The notes under the pieces are model-generated. The model saw nothing but the letters and a program-made list of their open reading frames with translations, was not told where the DNA came from and made no database searches. The position numbers and the translations under genes are program-made. Shown in pieces: positions 27,615 to 36,790 of a stretch of 64,000 nt of DNA (position 1 is the stretch's first letter; each line of letters starts with the position of its first letter). Location of the stretch: positions 62,001 through 126,000 of the forward strand of contig SFTH01000001.1 of NCBI GenBank assembly GCA_004563405.1. Direction: 5' to 3'. Source of the stretch: a bacterium (GTDB lineage: Bacteria; Bacillota; Clostridia; Christensenellales; Aristaeellaceae).

Positions 27615-29102
27615 TTACTTTTCCAGGCCCATGACTTCCATGGTGCGGGTGAAGATTTCGGTGTTGTCGTAGAGGCCGGAGAAGGCTTCCGCACCCACGC
27701 CCGTGGCGTACACAGGAATCTGCAGGCCCGTGTGGGCGTAGGAGGTGTAGCTGAGACCGGCCTTGTTGTTGATGATGTGGGAGACCGCCATGGACAGGGG
27801 CTCGTAGCCGCCGTAGAGCAGCGCCTCCTCGTCGCCCAGTTCGCGCTCGGCCTTGGGAATCATGCTCAGTTCGAAGGCGGCCTTCAGGCTCTCGAGCTCC
27901 GCTTCGGTCAGGGTCAGCTCCTGCTCCGCCTCGGTGGTCAGGCCGTAGCAGGTCTGAATTTCCGCCAGCGCGTCCTCGAAGGAAGCGCCGCTGTCGCGCA
28001 GATTGGCGATCACGCCGTCGAAGTCGGTGAAGGAGATGGTCTGGTTGGTCAGGTAGTTGAAGTGGGTGTCGTAGGCGGTGGTTGCGAAGCCGATGGTCAT
28101 GCCGCCGGTCTCGTGGTCCGCGGTGACGATGATGAGCGTCTCATCGGGATGCTCCTGGGCGAAGTCCACGGCGACCTGCACCGCGTCGCTGAAAGCCAGG
28201 GTCTCGTGAATGGAGGTTGCCGCGTCATTGGCGTGGCCTGCCCAGTCGATCTTGCCGCCTTCGCACATCATGAAGAAGCCGTTTTCGTTGTCCAGAACGT
28301 TGATGCCCGCCTTCACGAAGTCCGCCAGGGAGAGAATGTCCTCGCCCTCGGCAGTCAGGCGCTCACGGTCGATCTCATAGTTGATGGACTTGGAATCCTG
28401 AAGTACGGGGTTGGTGGCCAGCACGCGGCCGGATTCGGAATTCAGGGCGCGCACCTCGTCGTTGGAGGCGGGGATGATCCAGCCGTTCTCCAGGGCGAGC
28501 TCCAGAATGTCGGTCTGCGGGTTTTCCGCGTCTGCGCCGGTGGGCTTGAGATAGCCGCCGCCCGCCAGGTAGTCCAGGGTCGTGCCGGTCACGCCCTGCA
28601 CGGCGATCTCATAGTATTCGTTGCGGCTGGGCTGCTTGGCGTAGTAGGCTGCGGGGGTGGCGTGATCCAGAGAGACGCTGGAGATGACGCCGATTTTGTA
28701 GCCGGCTTCCTTCGCGTACTCGGTGACGAGCTTGAAGGGGGTGGTCAGCGTCACGTCGTAGTTGATGACGCCGGAGAGGGTCTTTTCACCGGAGGCCATG
28801 GAGGTCGCCGTGGAGGCGGAGTCCGGGCAGAAGGAGGAGGCGTCATAGGTGGTCACCATGCCCAGGTACGGGAACTGCGTGAAGCTCAGATCCGCCGGAA
28901 CCGGGAATTCGGAGTCGGGATTTTCGATGGAGCCCAGATAGTACTGCGTCGCGGTCACCTGGGGGTTGCCCATGCCGTCGCCGATGAACATGAACACATA
29001 CTTGGGGGCCGCCGGGGCTTCCTCGCCCAGCGCCGCGGGCATGCAGCAGATCAGGAGCGCCGCGATGCAGATCAGGGACAGAATTCTCATCATTTTTTTC
29101 AC
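27615..29102 (-). CDS. Secreted alkaline phosphatase
   Basis: A 495-residue phosphomonoesterase of the PhoA family. The signal peptide (residues 1-26, ending ALG) lacks a convincing lipobox. The metal site FIGDGMGNPQ and the phosphorylated serine in PDSASTAT (Ser95) are present, as are the zinc ligands in DWAGHANDA and VTADHETGG and the C-terminal YAHTG histidine. It releases phosphate from organic esters outside the cell. The promoter region contains three 11-bp-spaced direct repeats resembling a Pho box, so phosphate control is likely. Confidence 0.93.
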   Translation of the reverse strand: MKKMMRILSLICIAALLICCMPAALGEEAPAAPKYVFMFIGDGMGNPQVTATQYYLGSIENPDSEFPVPADLSFTQFPYLGMVTTYDASSFCPDSASTATSMASGEKTLSGVINYDVTLTTPFKLVTEYAKEAGYKIGVISSVSLDHATPAAYYAKQPSRNEYYEIAVQGVTGTTLDYLAGGGYLKPTGADAENPQTDILELALENGWIIPASNDEVRALNSESGRVLATNPVLQDSKSINYEIDRERLTAEGEDILSLADFVKAGINVLDNENGFFMMCEGGKIDWAGHANDAATSIHETLAFSDAVQVAVDFAQEHPDETLIIVTADHETGGMTIGFATTAYDTHFNYLTNQTISFTDFDGVIANLRDSGASFEDALAEIQTCYGLTTEAEQELTLTEAELESLKAAFELSMIPKAERELGDEEALLYGGYEPLSMAVSHIINNKAGLSYTSYAHTGLQIPVYATGVGAEAFSGLYDNTEIFTRTMEVMGLEK

Positions 29103-29130
29103 TCGCCTTTCTTCTTGGGTCGCGTTCAGA

Positions 29131-29171
29131 TTAACACGTACGCGTCATGAACCCGTCAAGTCGCGGTCAAG
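29131..29171 (-). promoter_or_regulatory. Alkaline phosphatase promoter with Pho-box-like repeats
   Basis: On the minus strand TTGACG (29159-29154), a 17-nt spacer and TGTTAA (29136-29131). On the plus strand GTCAWG occurs at 29144, 29155 and 29166, exactly 11 bp apart, overlapping and extending upstream of the -35 box. Confidence 0.6.
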
Positions 29172-29351
29172 CTCCGGCAAAACCCGCATCACGTTTCTTT
29201 TCGCGCTTCCGGCCAAATCTGAATCCCTTTCTAATCCGGCTCTAATGTAAAACCGTGCGCGTTTAATTTTCCCGGTGTAGAATACGGACTGTCGAAAGGA
29301 AACCAGAGCGCCGCCCACGAGCGGCAAATGAAATTGAAGGAGAGAGAACAA

Positions 29352-29933
29352 ATGACGAATTTTGAAATGGTGGAAACTCTGCGGGAAAAGGCGAACGTGA
29401 GCTACGAGGAGGCCAAGGACGCGCTGGAGCAGAGCAACTGGGATCTGCTGGACGCGATGCTGCTTCTGGAGAAGGCGGGCAAGGTCAATCCCGGCAGCGC
29501 GCGCTACTCCACGAAGCCCGAGGAGGAGGCGGAGGCGTCGGAGGGCGGCAGGAAGCGCCGCGACGGCGGCGAGGGCGCGCGGGGCGCGCTGAAGTGGCTG
29601 GGCCAGAGCTTCTGCAAACTGCTGCGCATCGGCAATGCGAACGCCTTCGTGGTCTCCCGCCGGGGCGAGGAGCTCTTTTCCCTGCCGGTGACGGTGTTCG
29701 TGGTGCTCATGATCTTCGGTTTCTGGTTCATGTTCGCGGCGCTGGCGGTGGGCCTGTTCTGCGGCGCGCGCTACAGCTTCCGCGGCCCGAACCTGGGCAA
29801 ACCCTCCATTAACGAGGCCATGGACCGCGCGGCGGAGGCGGCGGAGACCGTGAAGAAGGAATTCCGCGCCCACAGCGAAGCGGCGGAACCCCGGGAGCAG
29901 GAAAACGACGGGGACGGCGCGAAGAATAAGTAG
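29352..29933 (+). CDS. DUF4342-like protein: UBA-like helix bundle plus membrane segment
   Basis: A 193-residue protein. Residues ~3-48 (MVETLREKANVSYEEAKDAL, NWDLLDAMLLLEKAG) form a UBA/EF-Ts-like three-helix bundle. A charged linker, a basic segment with LGQSFCKLLRI, and one long hydrophobic helix pair (~115-145) follow, then a charged tail. This layout fits DUF4342 proteins of unknown function. ATG 29352 is preferred to 29328 because AAGGAG lies 9 nt before it. It is 70 nt upstream of a two-component system and may share its transcript. Confidence 0.75.
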   Translation: MTNFEMVETLREKANVSYEEAKDALEQSNWDLLDAMLLLEKAGKVNPGSARYSTKPEEEAEASEGGRKRRDGGEGARGALKWLGQSFCKLLRIGNANAFVVSRRGEELFSLPVTVFVVLMIFGFWFMFAALAVGLFCGARYSFRGPNLGKPSINEAMDRAAEAAETVKKEFRAHSEAAEPREQENDGDGAKNK

Positions 29934-30003
29934 AAAATGAATCTGCCCGGCGCGCGGCGAGGCGCGCCGGGCTGCGCCCCCTCAAGGGCGCGGGGGAGGA
30001 AGC

Positions 30004-30684
30004 ATGGCGGAGCGGATACTGATCGTCGAGGACGAGGAAAAGCTGGCGCGCTTTGTGGAGCTGGAGCTGACCCACGAGGGCTATCAGGTGGAAAAGGCCT
30101 TTGACGGACGCACCGGATTGAGCATGGCGGAGGCGCAGGAGTACGATTTGCTGCTGCTGGACGTGATGCTGCCGGGACTGAGCGGGCTGGAGCTTCTGCG
30201 CCGCCTGCGCCGGACGAAGCAGACGCCGGTCATCATGGTCACGGCCCGGGACCAGGTGATGGACAAGGTGACGGGCCTGGACATGGGCGCGGACGATTAC
30301 ATCACCAAGCCCTTCGAGATTGAGGAGCTGCTGGCCCGGATCCGCGTGGCGCTGCGCCGCCGCGCCGGCGCGCAGCCCGCGGCCCTGGCGCTCACCTCCG
30401 GGCCGCTGAAGCTGGATCCCGCCCGCCACGAGGTGTTCTACGGGGACGTGCCCGTGCAGCTGACCCTGCGGGAGTTCGAGCTGCTCCAGGCGCTGATGGA
30501 GAACCGCTCCATCGTGCTCAGCCGGGAAAAGCTGCTGGACATGGTGTGGGGCTACGAATACGCGGGCGAGACGAACGTGGTGGACGTGTACATCCGCTAT
30601 CTGCGCGCCAAGCTGGACGACGCCTTCGGCGTGAAGTACATCCACACGGTGCGGGGCGTGGGCTATGTGTTCCGCGATGCATGA
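30004..30684 (+). CDS. OmpR-family response regulator
   Basis: A 226-residue regulator: receiver domain with acidic pocket VEDEE, phospho-acceptor Asp53 in LLLDVMLPGLSG and Lys in ITKPFEIEELLARI. It is followed by a winged-helix domain (YIRYLRAKLDD, ending HTVRGVGYVFRDA). GGGGGAGGAA precedes ATG 30004. It forms an operon with the kinase 46 nt downstream. The Pho-box-like repeats 850 bp away on the other strand make a PhoP-type role possible, but this is weak. Confidence 0.94.
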   Translation: MAERILIVEDEEKLARFVELELTHEGYQVEKAFDGRTGLSMAEAQEYDLLLLDVMLPGLSGLELLRRLRRTKQTPVIMVTARDQVMDKVTGLDMGADDYITKPFEIEELLARIRVALRRRAGAQPAALALTSGPLKLDPARHEVFYGDVPVQLTLREFELLQALMENRSIVLSREKLLDMVWGYEYAGETNVVDVYIRYLRAKLDDAFGVKYIHTVRGVGYVFRDA

Positions 30685-30730
30685 CCGATAGAGACCATGG
30701 CCGCCCGCGGGCGGCGGACGGGAGGCGCAG

Positions 30731-32053
30731 ATGAACGAGACGGGGCGGGTGACCTCCACGGCGAACAAGATCAGCCGCGCGTGGCTGCGGCGGCTGTTCT
30801 GGATCTTTTTCCGGCTGAACCTGCTGCTGCTGCTGATTTCCGTGGCGGCCTTTTGCTATGCCCGGGAGCGCGCAGCACTGGGCGCGGACTGGATTCCGCA
30901 GCTCCGGCGCACGCTGGAGATGGGCGGCTTTGAGACCATGCGGGAATTTCTGGACGCGCTGGGGGCGGCGCAATATGTGTTCTTCAGCCCCTCCGGCGCG
31001 CGCTTCAGCGCGGAGGTCGCCGATTTTTTGATGGTACTCAAGCCCGCCGCCGCCGCGCTGCTGGTGGGGGAGCTCCTGTTTTTCTTCGGGCAGATGTTCT
31101 CCGGGCGGCGCACGGCCCGCAGGCTTCTGCGGCCGCTGGACCGCATGGCTCGGGCCGCCCGGGAGCTGGGCCGCAGCGCGGCGCAGGTCTCCGCGCCGCC
31201 GCCTCCGCCGGGCGCCGGCGGCGAAAAGCTGCACGATCTGGAGGACGCCATCAGCCGCATGCGGCCCGAGCATCCGGAGAAGCTGGACATGGGCGACCGG
31301 GACCTGGCGGGACTCCAGGACGCCATCAACGGCCTGCTGGAGCGCATGCAGGAGGCCTACATGCAGCAGGCGCGCTTCGTCTCCGACGCCTCCCACGAGC
31401 TGCGCACGCCCATCGCCGTGATTCAGGGCTATGCGGGCATGCTGGACCGCTGGGGCAAGCAGGACGAAAAGATACTGGACGAATCCATCTCCGCCATCAA
31501 GAGCGAGGCCGCCTACATGAGCAAGCTGGTGGAGCAGCTGCTCTTCCTCGCCCGGGGCGATACGGGCCGCAACCGCATGGAATTCCGGCCGCTGGAGCTT
31601 TCGCAACTGGTGGAGGAGGTCTGCGAGGACAGCCGTCTCATCGACCCGAAGCACGACTGGCGCGCGGATGTGCGGGACGCCGCGCCCTGTGTGGGCGATT
31701 GGGATCTGCTCAAGCAGTGCGCCCGCATCCTCGCGGACAACGCTCTGAAGTACACGCCGGAGGGCGGAACCATCTGGCTGCGCGCCTACCTGAACGGGCG
31801 CGGAGAGCCCTGCATGGAGGTGCAGGATACGGGCATCGGCATCTCCGGCGAGGACATGCAGCATGTATTCGACCGCTTCTACCGCTCCGACCCCGCCCGC
31901 ACCCGCCAGAGCGGCGGCACGGGGCTGGGCCTGTCCATCGCAAAGTGGATCGTGGAGCGCCACGGCGGGCACTTCGAGCTCCTCTCCCGGGAGGGCCTGG
32001 GCACGCGCATGACCGTCTGCCTGCCCGCGCCCGGGGACGGGGCGCAGGCCTGA
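30731..32053 (+). CDS. Sensor histidine kinase
   Basis: A 440-residue membrane kinase with transmembrane helices at ~24-43 and ~105-125, a short extracytoplasmic loop and a HAMP-like linker containing a Pro-rich insert (APPPPPGAGG). The HisKA box is SDASHELRTPIAVIQGYAG (His222). The ATPase domain has the N-box ILADNALKYTPEGG, DTGIGIS, and SGGTGLGLSIAKWIVERHGG. Residues are well conserved, so it is expected to be active. Its partner is the preceding regulator; the signal is unknown. Confidence 0.94.
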   Translation: MNETGRVTSTANKISRAWLRRLFWIFFRLNLLLLLISVAAFCYARERAALGADWIPQLRRTLEMGGFETMREFLDALGAAQYVFFSPSGARFSAEVADFLMVLKPAAAALLVGELLFFFGQMFSGRRTARRLLRPLDRMARAARELGRSAAQVSAPPPPPGAGGEKLHDLEDAISRMRPEHPEKLDMGDRDLAGLQDAINGLLERMQEAYMQQARFVSDASHELRTPIAVIQGYAGMLDRWGKQDEKILDESISAIKSEAAYMSKLVEQLLFLARGDTGRNRMEFRPLELSQLVEEVCEDSRLIDPKHDWRADVRDAAPCVGDWDLLKQCARILADNALKYTPEGGTIWLRAYLNGRGEPCMEVQDTGIGISGEDMQHVFDRFYRSDPARTRQSGGTGLGLSIAKWIVERHGGHFELLSREGLGTRMTVCLPAPGDGAQA

Positions 32054-32150
32054 AAAACTGCAAAAATTCGCCGCGCGTCCAACGCCAACGTTGACGCGCG
32101 GCTGCGTTTGGTTTAAAATGGTTTCATTCCAGAGGGGAGAGGGACGAGCG

Positions 32151-33611
32151 GTGCGAAAGACCTACATCACCACCATGCCGGACAAATCGGGCGCGTTTCT
32201 GGAGGCGAGCCGCATCATTGCCGCCGCGGGCGCGAACATCACCCGGGTGAGCTATAACAAGGCCGTGGACACCCACACCCTGTTTATCGACGTCTCCGGC
32301 GAGCCGGACCAGCTGGCGGATATTTCCAACGCGCTGCGGCGCATCGGCTACATTCAGGACGCAGAGAGCGGCAGCCGCGTGCTGCTGGTGGAATTCGTGC
32401 TCCGGGACGTGCCCGGCGCGGTGCAGTCCGTGCTGGAGCTGATCCATCAGTACAACTTCAACATTTCCTACATCAGCTCCCACGAGAACGGCACCGGCTA
32501 TCAGAACTTCCGCATGGGCCTGTTTCTGGAGCGCCCGGAGGACATCCGCGATTTTCTGGAGCGCGCCTCCGCCCTGTGCGAAATCCGCATCATCGACTAC
32601 GACGAGAGCGAGCGCGTATTGGACAACACGGTCTTCTACATGCGCTTTGCCAACCGCGTGGCCCAGAAGCTGAACCTGCCGCCCCGGAAGGCCAACGAGC
32701 TCACCGCCCAGGCCAACCGCATCATGCAGATGCTGGACGAGCGCAGCGAGCCGCCCTACAAGACCTTCGATTACATCGGCAAGTTTGCGGACATGCTGGC
32801 CCACTACAAGGGCGCGGCCTTTGCGCCCCGGCTCTCCCGGCTTCCCCTGCGCTCCGGCGGCATGCTCTGGTGCATCGAGCCCCCCTGCGGCAGCAACACC
32901 TACGTCCTCGAGCGCGGGGGGCGGCTGCTGTTTGTGGACAGCGGATTTGCCTGCTACGCCCCGGAGATGGTGGCCCTGCTGCGCCGCCTGTTCCCGGACT
33001 TCGACGAGCTTCCCCGGCAGATGGCCATCACCCACCCGGACATGGACCACTGCGGCCTGCTGAACCTCTTCGATGAGATCTACGTCAGCCCCGTCGCCCG
33101 GCAGCACTTCGAATGGGAGAACGCGGGCGAGCCCAACTACCGGGAGCGCAACCCCGCCCACGCGCCCTACTGCACCATCAGCCGCATCCTCTCCCGCTAC
33201 CTGCCCCCGGAGATGACCCACCTCAGGGTGGTGGACGCGGAGGCGGACGATCCGGACGATCCCCTCTGCCCGCTGGGCAGCTTCGGCTTTGCCGGGCTGC
33301 GCTTCGACCTCTACCGGGGCAACGGCGGCCACGCCGACGGCGAGGTGGCCATCGTCTGCGAACGCGAAAAGATGGTCTTCAGCGGCGACATCATGGTCAA
33401 CATTCCCGGCTTTACGCCGGAACAGGCCGCCTTCAACCGCCTCGCGCCCTATCTCATGACCAGCGTGAACATGGACTCCCGCCGGGCGAGCCTCGAGCGC
33501 GAGGCGCTCCTGCGACGCTTCCCCGTCGGAGAATACGTCTACTGCTGCGGCCACGGCGCAATCCTGGACCGCCGCGACGCGCGCCCCAACGCCGTGGAGC
33601 TCCTCGGCTGA
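32151..33611 (+). CDS. Two ACT domains fused to a metallo-beta-lactamase-fold domain
   Basis: A 486-residue protein. Residues ~3-75 (TTMPDKSGAFLEASRIIAAA) and ~78-160 (LRDVPGAVQSVLELIHQYN) are tandem ACT domains that usually bind amino acids. Residues ~240-480 form a metallo-beta-lactamase-type hydrolase: SNTYVL, ITHPDMDHCG (His295 to His300), GNGGHADGEVAI, SGDIMVN and YCCGHG. The standard HxHxDH is HxDxDH here. GTG 32151 is taken as the start because AGAGGGGAGAGG lies just upstream. It is monocistronic with its own terminator. An amino-acid-regulated hydrolase is the natural reading, with unknown substrate. Confidence 0.85.
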   Translation: MRKTYITTMPDKSGAFLEASRIIAAAGANITRVSYNKAVDTHTLFIDVSGEPDQLADISNALRRIGYIQDAESGSRVLLVEFVLRDVPGAVQSVLELIHQYNFNISYISSHENGTGYQNFRMGLFLERPEDIRDFLERASALCEIRIIDYDESERVLDNTVFYMRFANRVAQKLNLPPRKANELTAQANRIMQMLDERSEPPYKTFDYIGKFADMLAHYKGAAFAPRLSRLPLRSGGMLWCIEPPCGSNTYVLERGGRLLFVDSGFACYAPEMVALLRRLFPDFDELPRQMAITHPDMDHCGLLNLFDEIYVSPVARQHFEWENAGEPNYRERNPAHAPYCTISRILSRYLPPEMTHLRVVDAEADDPDDPLCPLGSFGFAGLRFDLYRGNGGHADGEVAIVCEREKMVFSGDIMVNIPGFTPEQAAFNRLAPYLMTSVNMDSRRASLEREALLRRFPVGEYVYCCGHGAILDRRDARPNAVELLG

Positions 33612-33625
33612 ATCCGGCGAGACGC

Positions 33626-33702
33626 GCAGGTCCCGGCCGCCCGCGCGGGCGGCCGGGACCTGCGGCGCATCCATGCATTTCCAGCCCCGTGAGGGGCTTT
33701 TT
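33626..33702 (+). terminator. Double hairpin terminator
   Basis: A near-perfect 38-nt inverted repeat (33626-33663, arm GCAGGTCCCGGCCGCCC) is followed by a second hairpin AGCCCC/GGGGCT (33683-33698) with five T. The second is a textbook intrinsic terminator. Confidence 0.9.
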
Positions 33703-33715
33703 GGGGCACAAATTA

Positions 33716-33744
33716 TTGACATATGACTATAATTGTACTATCAT
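33716..33744 (+). promoter_or_regulatory. Promoter of the DUF134-CoADR operon
   Basis: TTGACA (33716-33721), a 17-nt spacer and TATCAT (33739-33744). The imperfect inverted repeat TGACATATGA / TCATAATGTC (33717-33726, 33741-33750) flanks the spacer and could be an operator for the DUF134 protein. Confidence 0.75.
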
Positions 33745-33804
33745 AATGTCGAAGGACCGCATCCGCGAAGCGGAGACGCATGCGAAGGAGAGGAGGAGAC
33801 GCGC

Positions 33805-34188
33805 ATGGCGAGACCGGAGAAATGCAGGCGCATCTGTTCCCGGCCGAAGGTGTGCGCCTTTGGCCCCACAGACCGCCCGCCGGAGGGCGAGGCAGTGCTG
33901 GGCTTTGACGAATACGAGGCCGTGCGGCTGATCGACGGCCTCGGCTACACCCAGGACGCCTGCGCCCGGAAGATGGGCGTGAGCCGCTCCACCGTGGCGC
34001 GCATCTATGCCGGAGCGCGCAGAACCCTCGCCGACGCGCTGGTTCACGGGCGGGCGCTGCGCATCGAGGGCGGCGACGTGGCCGTCTGTGCGAAGTTCCG
34101 CCCGGAGTGCGCCGGCGTTGAGGGCTGCTGCCACCGGATGGAGCGGGAGGACGAAATGCAAATCAATCGAATGGGGGAAGAGATATGA
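33805..34188 (+). CDS. DUF134-family helix-turn-helix protein
   Basis: A 127-residue putative regulator. It has the DUF134 opening MARPEKCRRIC, then EAVLGFDEYEAVRLIDGLGYTQ and a sigma-70-region-4-like HTH (ARKMGVSRSTVARIYAGARR). Cysteines at both ends (CRRICSRPKVC; CAGVEGCCHRM) could bind a metal or sense redox. ATG 33805 follows GGAGAGGAGGAG. It overlaps the next gene by 4 nt, so it probably regulates the sulfur/redox fusion protein encoded there. Confidence 0.88.
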   Translation: MARPEKCRRICSRPKVCAFGPTDRPPEGEAVLGFDEYEAVRLIDGLGYTQDACARKMGVSRSTVARIYAGARRTLADALVHGRALRIEGGDVAVCAKFRPECAGVEGCCHRMEREDEMQINRMGEEI

Positions 34189-36767
34189 AGGTACTGATCA
34201 TTGGCGGCGTGGCGGCCGGAACCAAGACCGCCGCGAAGCTTCTGCGCGCGGACCGCAGCGCGGAGGTCACCGTGCTGACCCGGGACAGGGACATCTCCTA
34301 CGCGGGCTGCGGCCTGCCCTATTACGTCGGCAACCGGATCGAGAGCCGGGACGAACTGATCGTGAACACGCCCCAGAAGTTCAGCGCCCTCACCGGCGCG
34401 CGGGTGGAGACCGGCGTGGAAGTGCTCGGGGTCGATCCCGGCGAAAGGCGCGTCTCCGCCCGGAACCTGGTCACCGGCGAGGCCTGCGCCTATACCTACG
34501 ACCGGCTGGTCATCGCCTCGGGCGCGTCCGCAGTGGTGCCGAAGATTCCGGGCGCGCAGCTTCCCGGCGTGTTCAAGGTGCGCACCCCGGACGACGCCAT
34601 CGCAATCCGCGCCCACGCCACCGGCAGCCATGCGCGCAGCGCGGTGGTGATCGGCGGCGGCTTTATCGGCCTGGAGATGGCCGAAAACCTCAAGGCGCTG
34701 GGCGTCTCCGTCACGGTGGTCGAGGCCGCGGCGCAGCTCCTGCCGGAGATCTTTGACCCCGAAATGGCCGATTACATCCGCCACAGGCTGGCGGAGAGCG
34801 GAATCCGCTGCCTGACCAACACCCGCGCGCTGGAATTCACCGGCGAGGGCGCGGTGCAGGCCGTGCGCACGGAGACCGGCGTCCTGCCCTGCGAGCTGGC
34901 CATCGTGGCCGTGGGCGTGCGCCCCAACACCGCCTTCCTGGAGGGCAGCGGAATCGAGCTGGATCGGGGCCGCGTGGTGGTGGACGATCAGCTGCGCACG
35001 AGCATCGCGGACGTGTACGCCGTGGGCGACTGCGCCCTGGTGACCAACCGCCTGACCGGCGCGCGCCAGTGGTCGCCCATGGGCTCCTCCGCCAACCTAG
35101 AGGGCCGCACCCTCGCACAGATCCTCACGGGCGGTGCGAAGCGCTATCCCGGCGTGCTGGGCACGGGCATCGTGCACCTTCCGAACCTGAACTGCGCCCG
35201 CACGGGCCTGACCGAGGAGCAGGCGCGCGCGGCGGGCTACGACGTGATCACCGCCCTCGCCGTCACCGACGACAAGGCCCACTACTACCCCGACGCGGGT
35301 CTCTTCTCCATCAAGCTCATTGCCGACCGGGCCACCCGCCGCCTGCTGGGCGCGCAGGCGCTGGGCAGGGGCGCGGTGGACAAGATCATCGACATCGCCG
35401 TGACCGGCCTCAACCTGGGCGCGACGCTGGAGGACTTCGAGTGCGCGGACTACGCTTACGCGCCGCCCTTCTCCACCGCCATCCATCCCTTCGTGCAGGC
35501 GGTGCATGTCCTCGAGAACAAGCTGGACGGCGCGCTGGTGAGCATGACGCCCCGGGAGTATATGGAGGGCGCGGCGGACGGCTACACCGTGGTGGACGCG
35601 GGCCGCAAGCCCGGCATCCGCGGCGCGAAGTATGTGGATCTCACTTCCGTCAACGGCCCGGTGGAGGGCCTTGCGAAGGACGAAAAGCTGCTGCTGGTGT
35701 GCAACCGCGGCAAGCGCGCCTACTTCCTGCAGAACCGCCTGCGCCACTATGGCTACACCAACACCGTCGTGCTGGAGGGCGCAACCCAGTTCAACGACGT
35801 GCGCGTGAAGAACGTCTCCGCCGCCGTCTCCCCCGAGGACATGACCCGGGTCAAGGCCCTGGGCTTCCTCTGGGACAAGAACAGCCCCGACCGCTTCAAC
35901 GGCCGCGTGATTACCCGCAACGGCAAGGTGACCGCGGAGGAGAGCGCCGTGATCGCCGAGGCTGCGAAGCGCTTCGGCAGCGGCGAGATCACCATGACCT
36001 CCCGCCTGACGCTGGAGATTCAGGGCGTGCCCTTCGACAACATCGAGCCCCTGCGGGATTTCCTGGCCCAGCACGGCCTGGAGACCGGCGGCACCGGCTC
36101 CAAGGTGCGCCCGGTGGTCTCCTGCAAGGGTACCACCTGCCAGTACGGCCTGATTGACACCTTCGACCTCTCCCGGGAGATCCACGAGCGCTTCTACAAG
36201 GGGTACAGCGGCGTGAAGCTCCCCCACAAGTTCAAGATCGCGGTGGGCGGCTGCCCGAACAACTGCGTCAAGCCCGACCTCAACGACCTGGGCATCATCG
36301 GCCAGCGCGTGCCGGAAGTCGACCTGGACAAGTGCCGTGGCTGCAAGATCTGCCAGATCGAGCGCGCCTGCCCCATCAAGGCCGTCTCCATGAAGGACGG
36401 CAAGGTGGTCGTCGACGCCGGACAGTGCAACCACTGCGGCCGCTGCCTGGGCAAGTGCCCCTTCAAGGCCTTCGAGAAGTACACCGGCGGCTATCGCGTG
36501 TACATCGGCGGCCGCTGGGGCAAGAAGGTGGCCCGGGGCATTCCCCTCGAAAAGGTGTTCACCGATCGGGAGGAGGTGCTCTCCGTCGTGGAGAAGGCCA
36601 TCCTGCTCTTCCGCGAACAGGGCCTCACCGGCGAGCGCTTCGCGGACACCGTCGCCCGTCTGGGCTTCGAAAACGTCCAGGCCCAGCTCCTGAGCGACGA
36701 GCTCCTCCAGCGCAAGGAGGAAAACCTCACCGCCCAGAAGCACCTGAAGGGCGGCGCAACCTGCTGA
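34185..36767 (+). CDS. CoA-disulfide reductase/rhodanese/sulfite reductase-like/ferredoxin fusion
   Basis: An 860-residue multidomain redox protein. Residues ~1-450 are a flavoprotein of the CoA-disulfide reductase/NADH oxidase group: GGVAAG, the redox Cys42 in SYAGCGLPYY, GGGFIGLEMAENL and VYAVGDCAL. Residues ~460-545 are a rhodanese domain with Cys506 in LVCNRGKRA. Residues ~575-720 resemble a nitrite/sulfite reductase half (SCKGTTC and GGCPNNC; Cys647, Cys652, Cys690, Cys694), able to hold a [4Fe-4S]-sirohaem centre. Residues ~727-770 carry two ferredoxin clusters (CRGCKICQIERACP, CNHCGRCLGKCP). The whole could move electrons from NAD(P)H to sulfur species; cofactors and reaction are inferred. 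Confidence 0.88.
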   Translation: MKVLIIGGVAAGTKTAAKLLRADRSAEVTVLTRDRDISYAGCGLPYYVGNRIESRDELIVNTPQKFSALTGARVETGVEVLGVDPGERRVSARNLVTGEACAYTYDRLVIASGASAVVPKIPGAQLPGVFKVRTPDDAIAIRAHATGSHARSAVVIGGGFIGLEMAENLKALGVSVTVVEAAAQLLPEIFDPEMADYIRHRLAESGIRCLTNTRALEFTGEGAVQAVRTETGVLPCELAIVAVGVRPNTAFLEGSGIELDRGRVVVDDQLRTSIADVYAVGDCALVTNRLTGARQWSPMGSSANLEGRTLAQILTGGAKRYPGVLGTGIVHLPNLNCARTGLTEEQARAAGYDVITALAVTDDKAHYYPDAGLFSIKLIADRATRRLLGAQALGRGAVDKIIDIAVTGLNLGATLEDFECADYAYAPPFSTAIHPFVQAVHVLENKLDGALVSMTPREYMEGAADGYTVVDAGRKPGIRGAKYVDLTSVNGPVEGLAKDEKLLLVCNRGKRAYFLQNRLRHYGYTNTVVLEGATQFNDVRVKNVSAAVSPEDMTRVKALGFLWDKNSPDRFNGRVITRNGKVTAEESAVIAEAAKRFGSGEITMTSRLTLEIQGVPFDNIEPLRDFLAQHGLETGGTGSKVRPVVSCKGTTCQYGLIDTFDLSREIHERFYKGYSGVKLPHKFKIAVGGCPNNCVKPDLNDLGIIGQRVPEVDLDKCRGCKICQIERACPIKAVSMKDGKVVVDAGQCNHCGRCLGKCPFKAFEKYTGGYRVYIGGRWGKKVARGIPLEKVFTDREEVLSVVEKAILLFREQGLTGERFADTVARLGFENVQAQLLSDELLQRKEENLTAQKHLKGGATC

Positions 36768-36790
36768 TGGTTCCAATAGAGTAAACAGCG

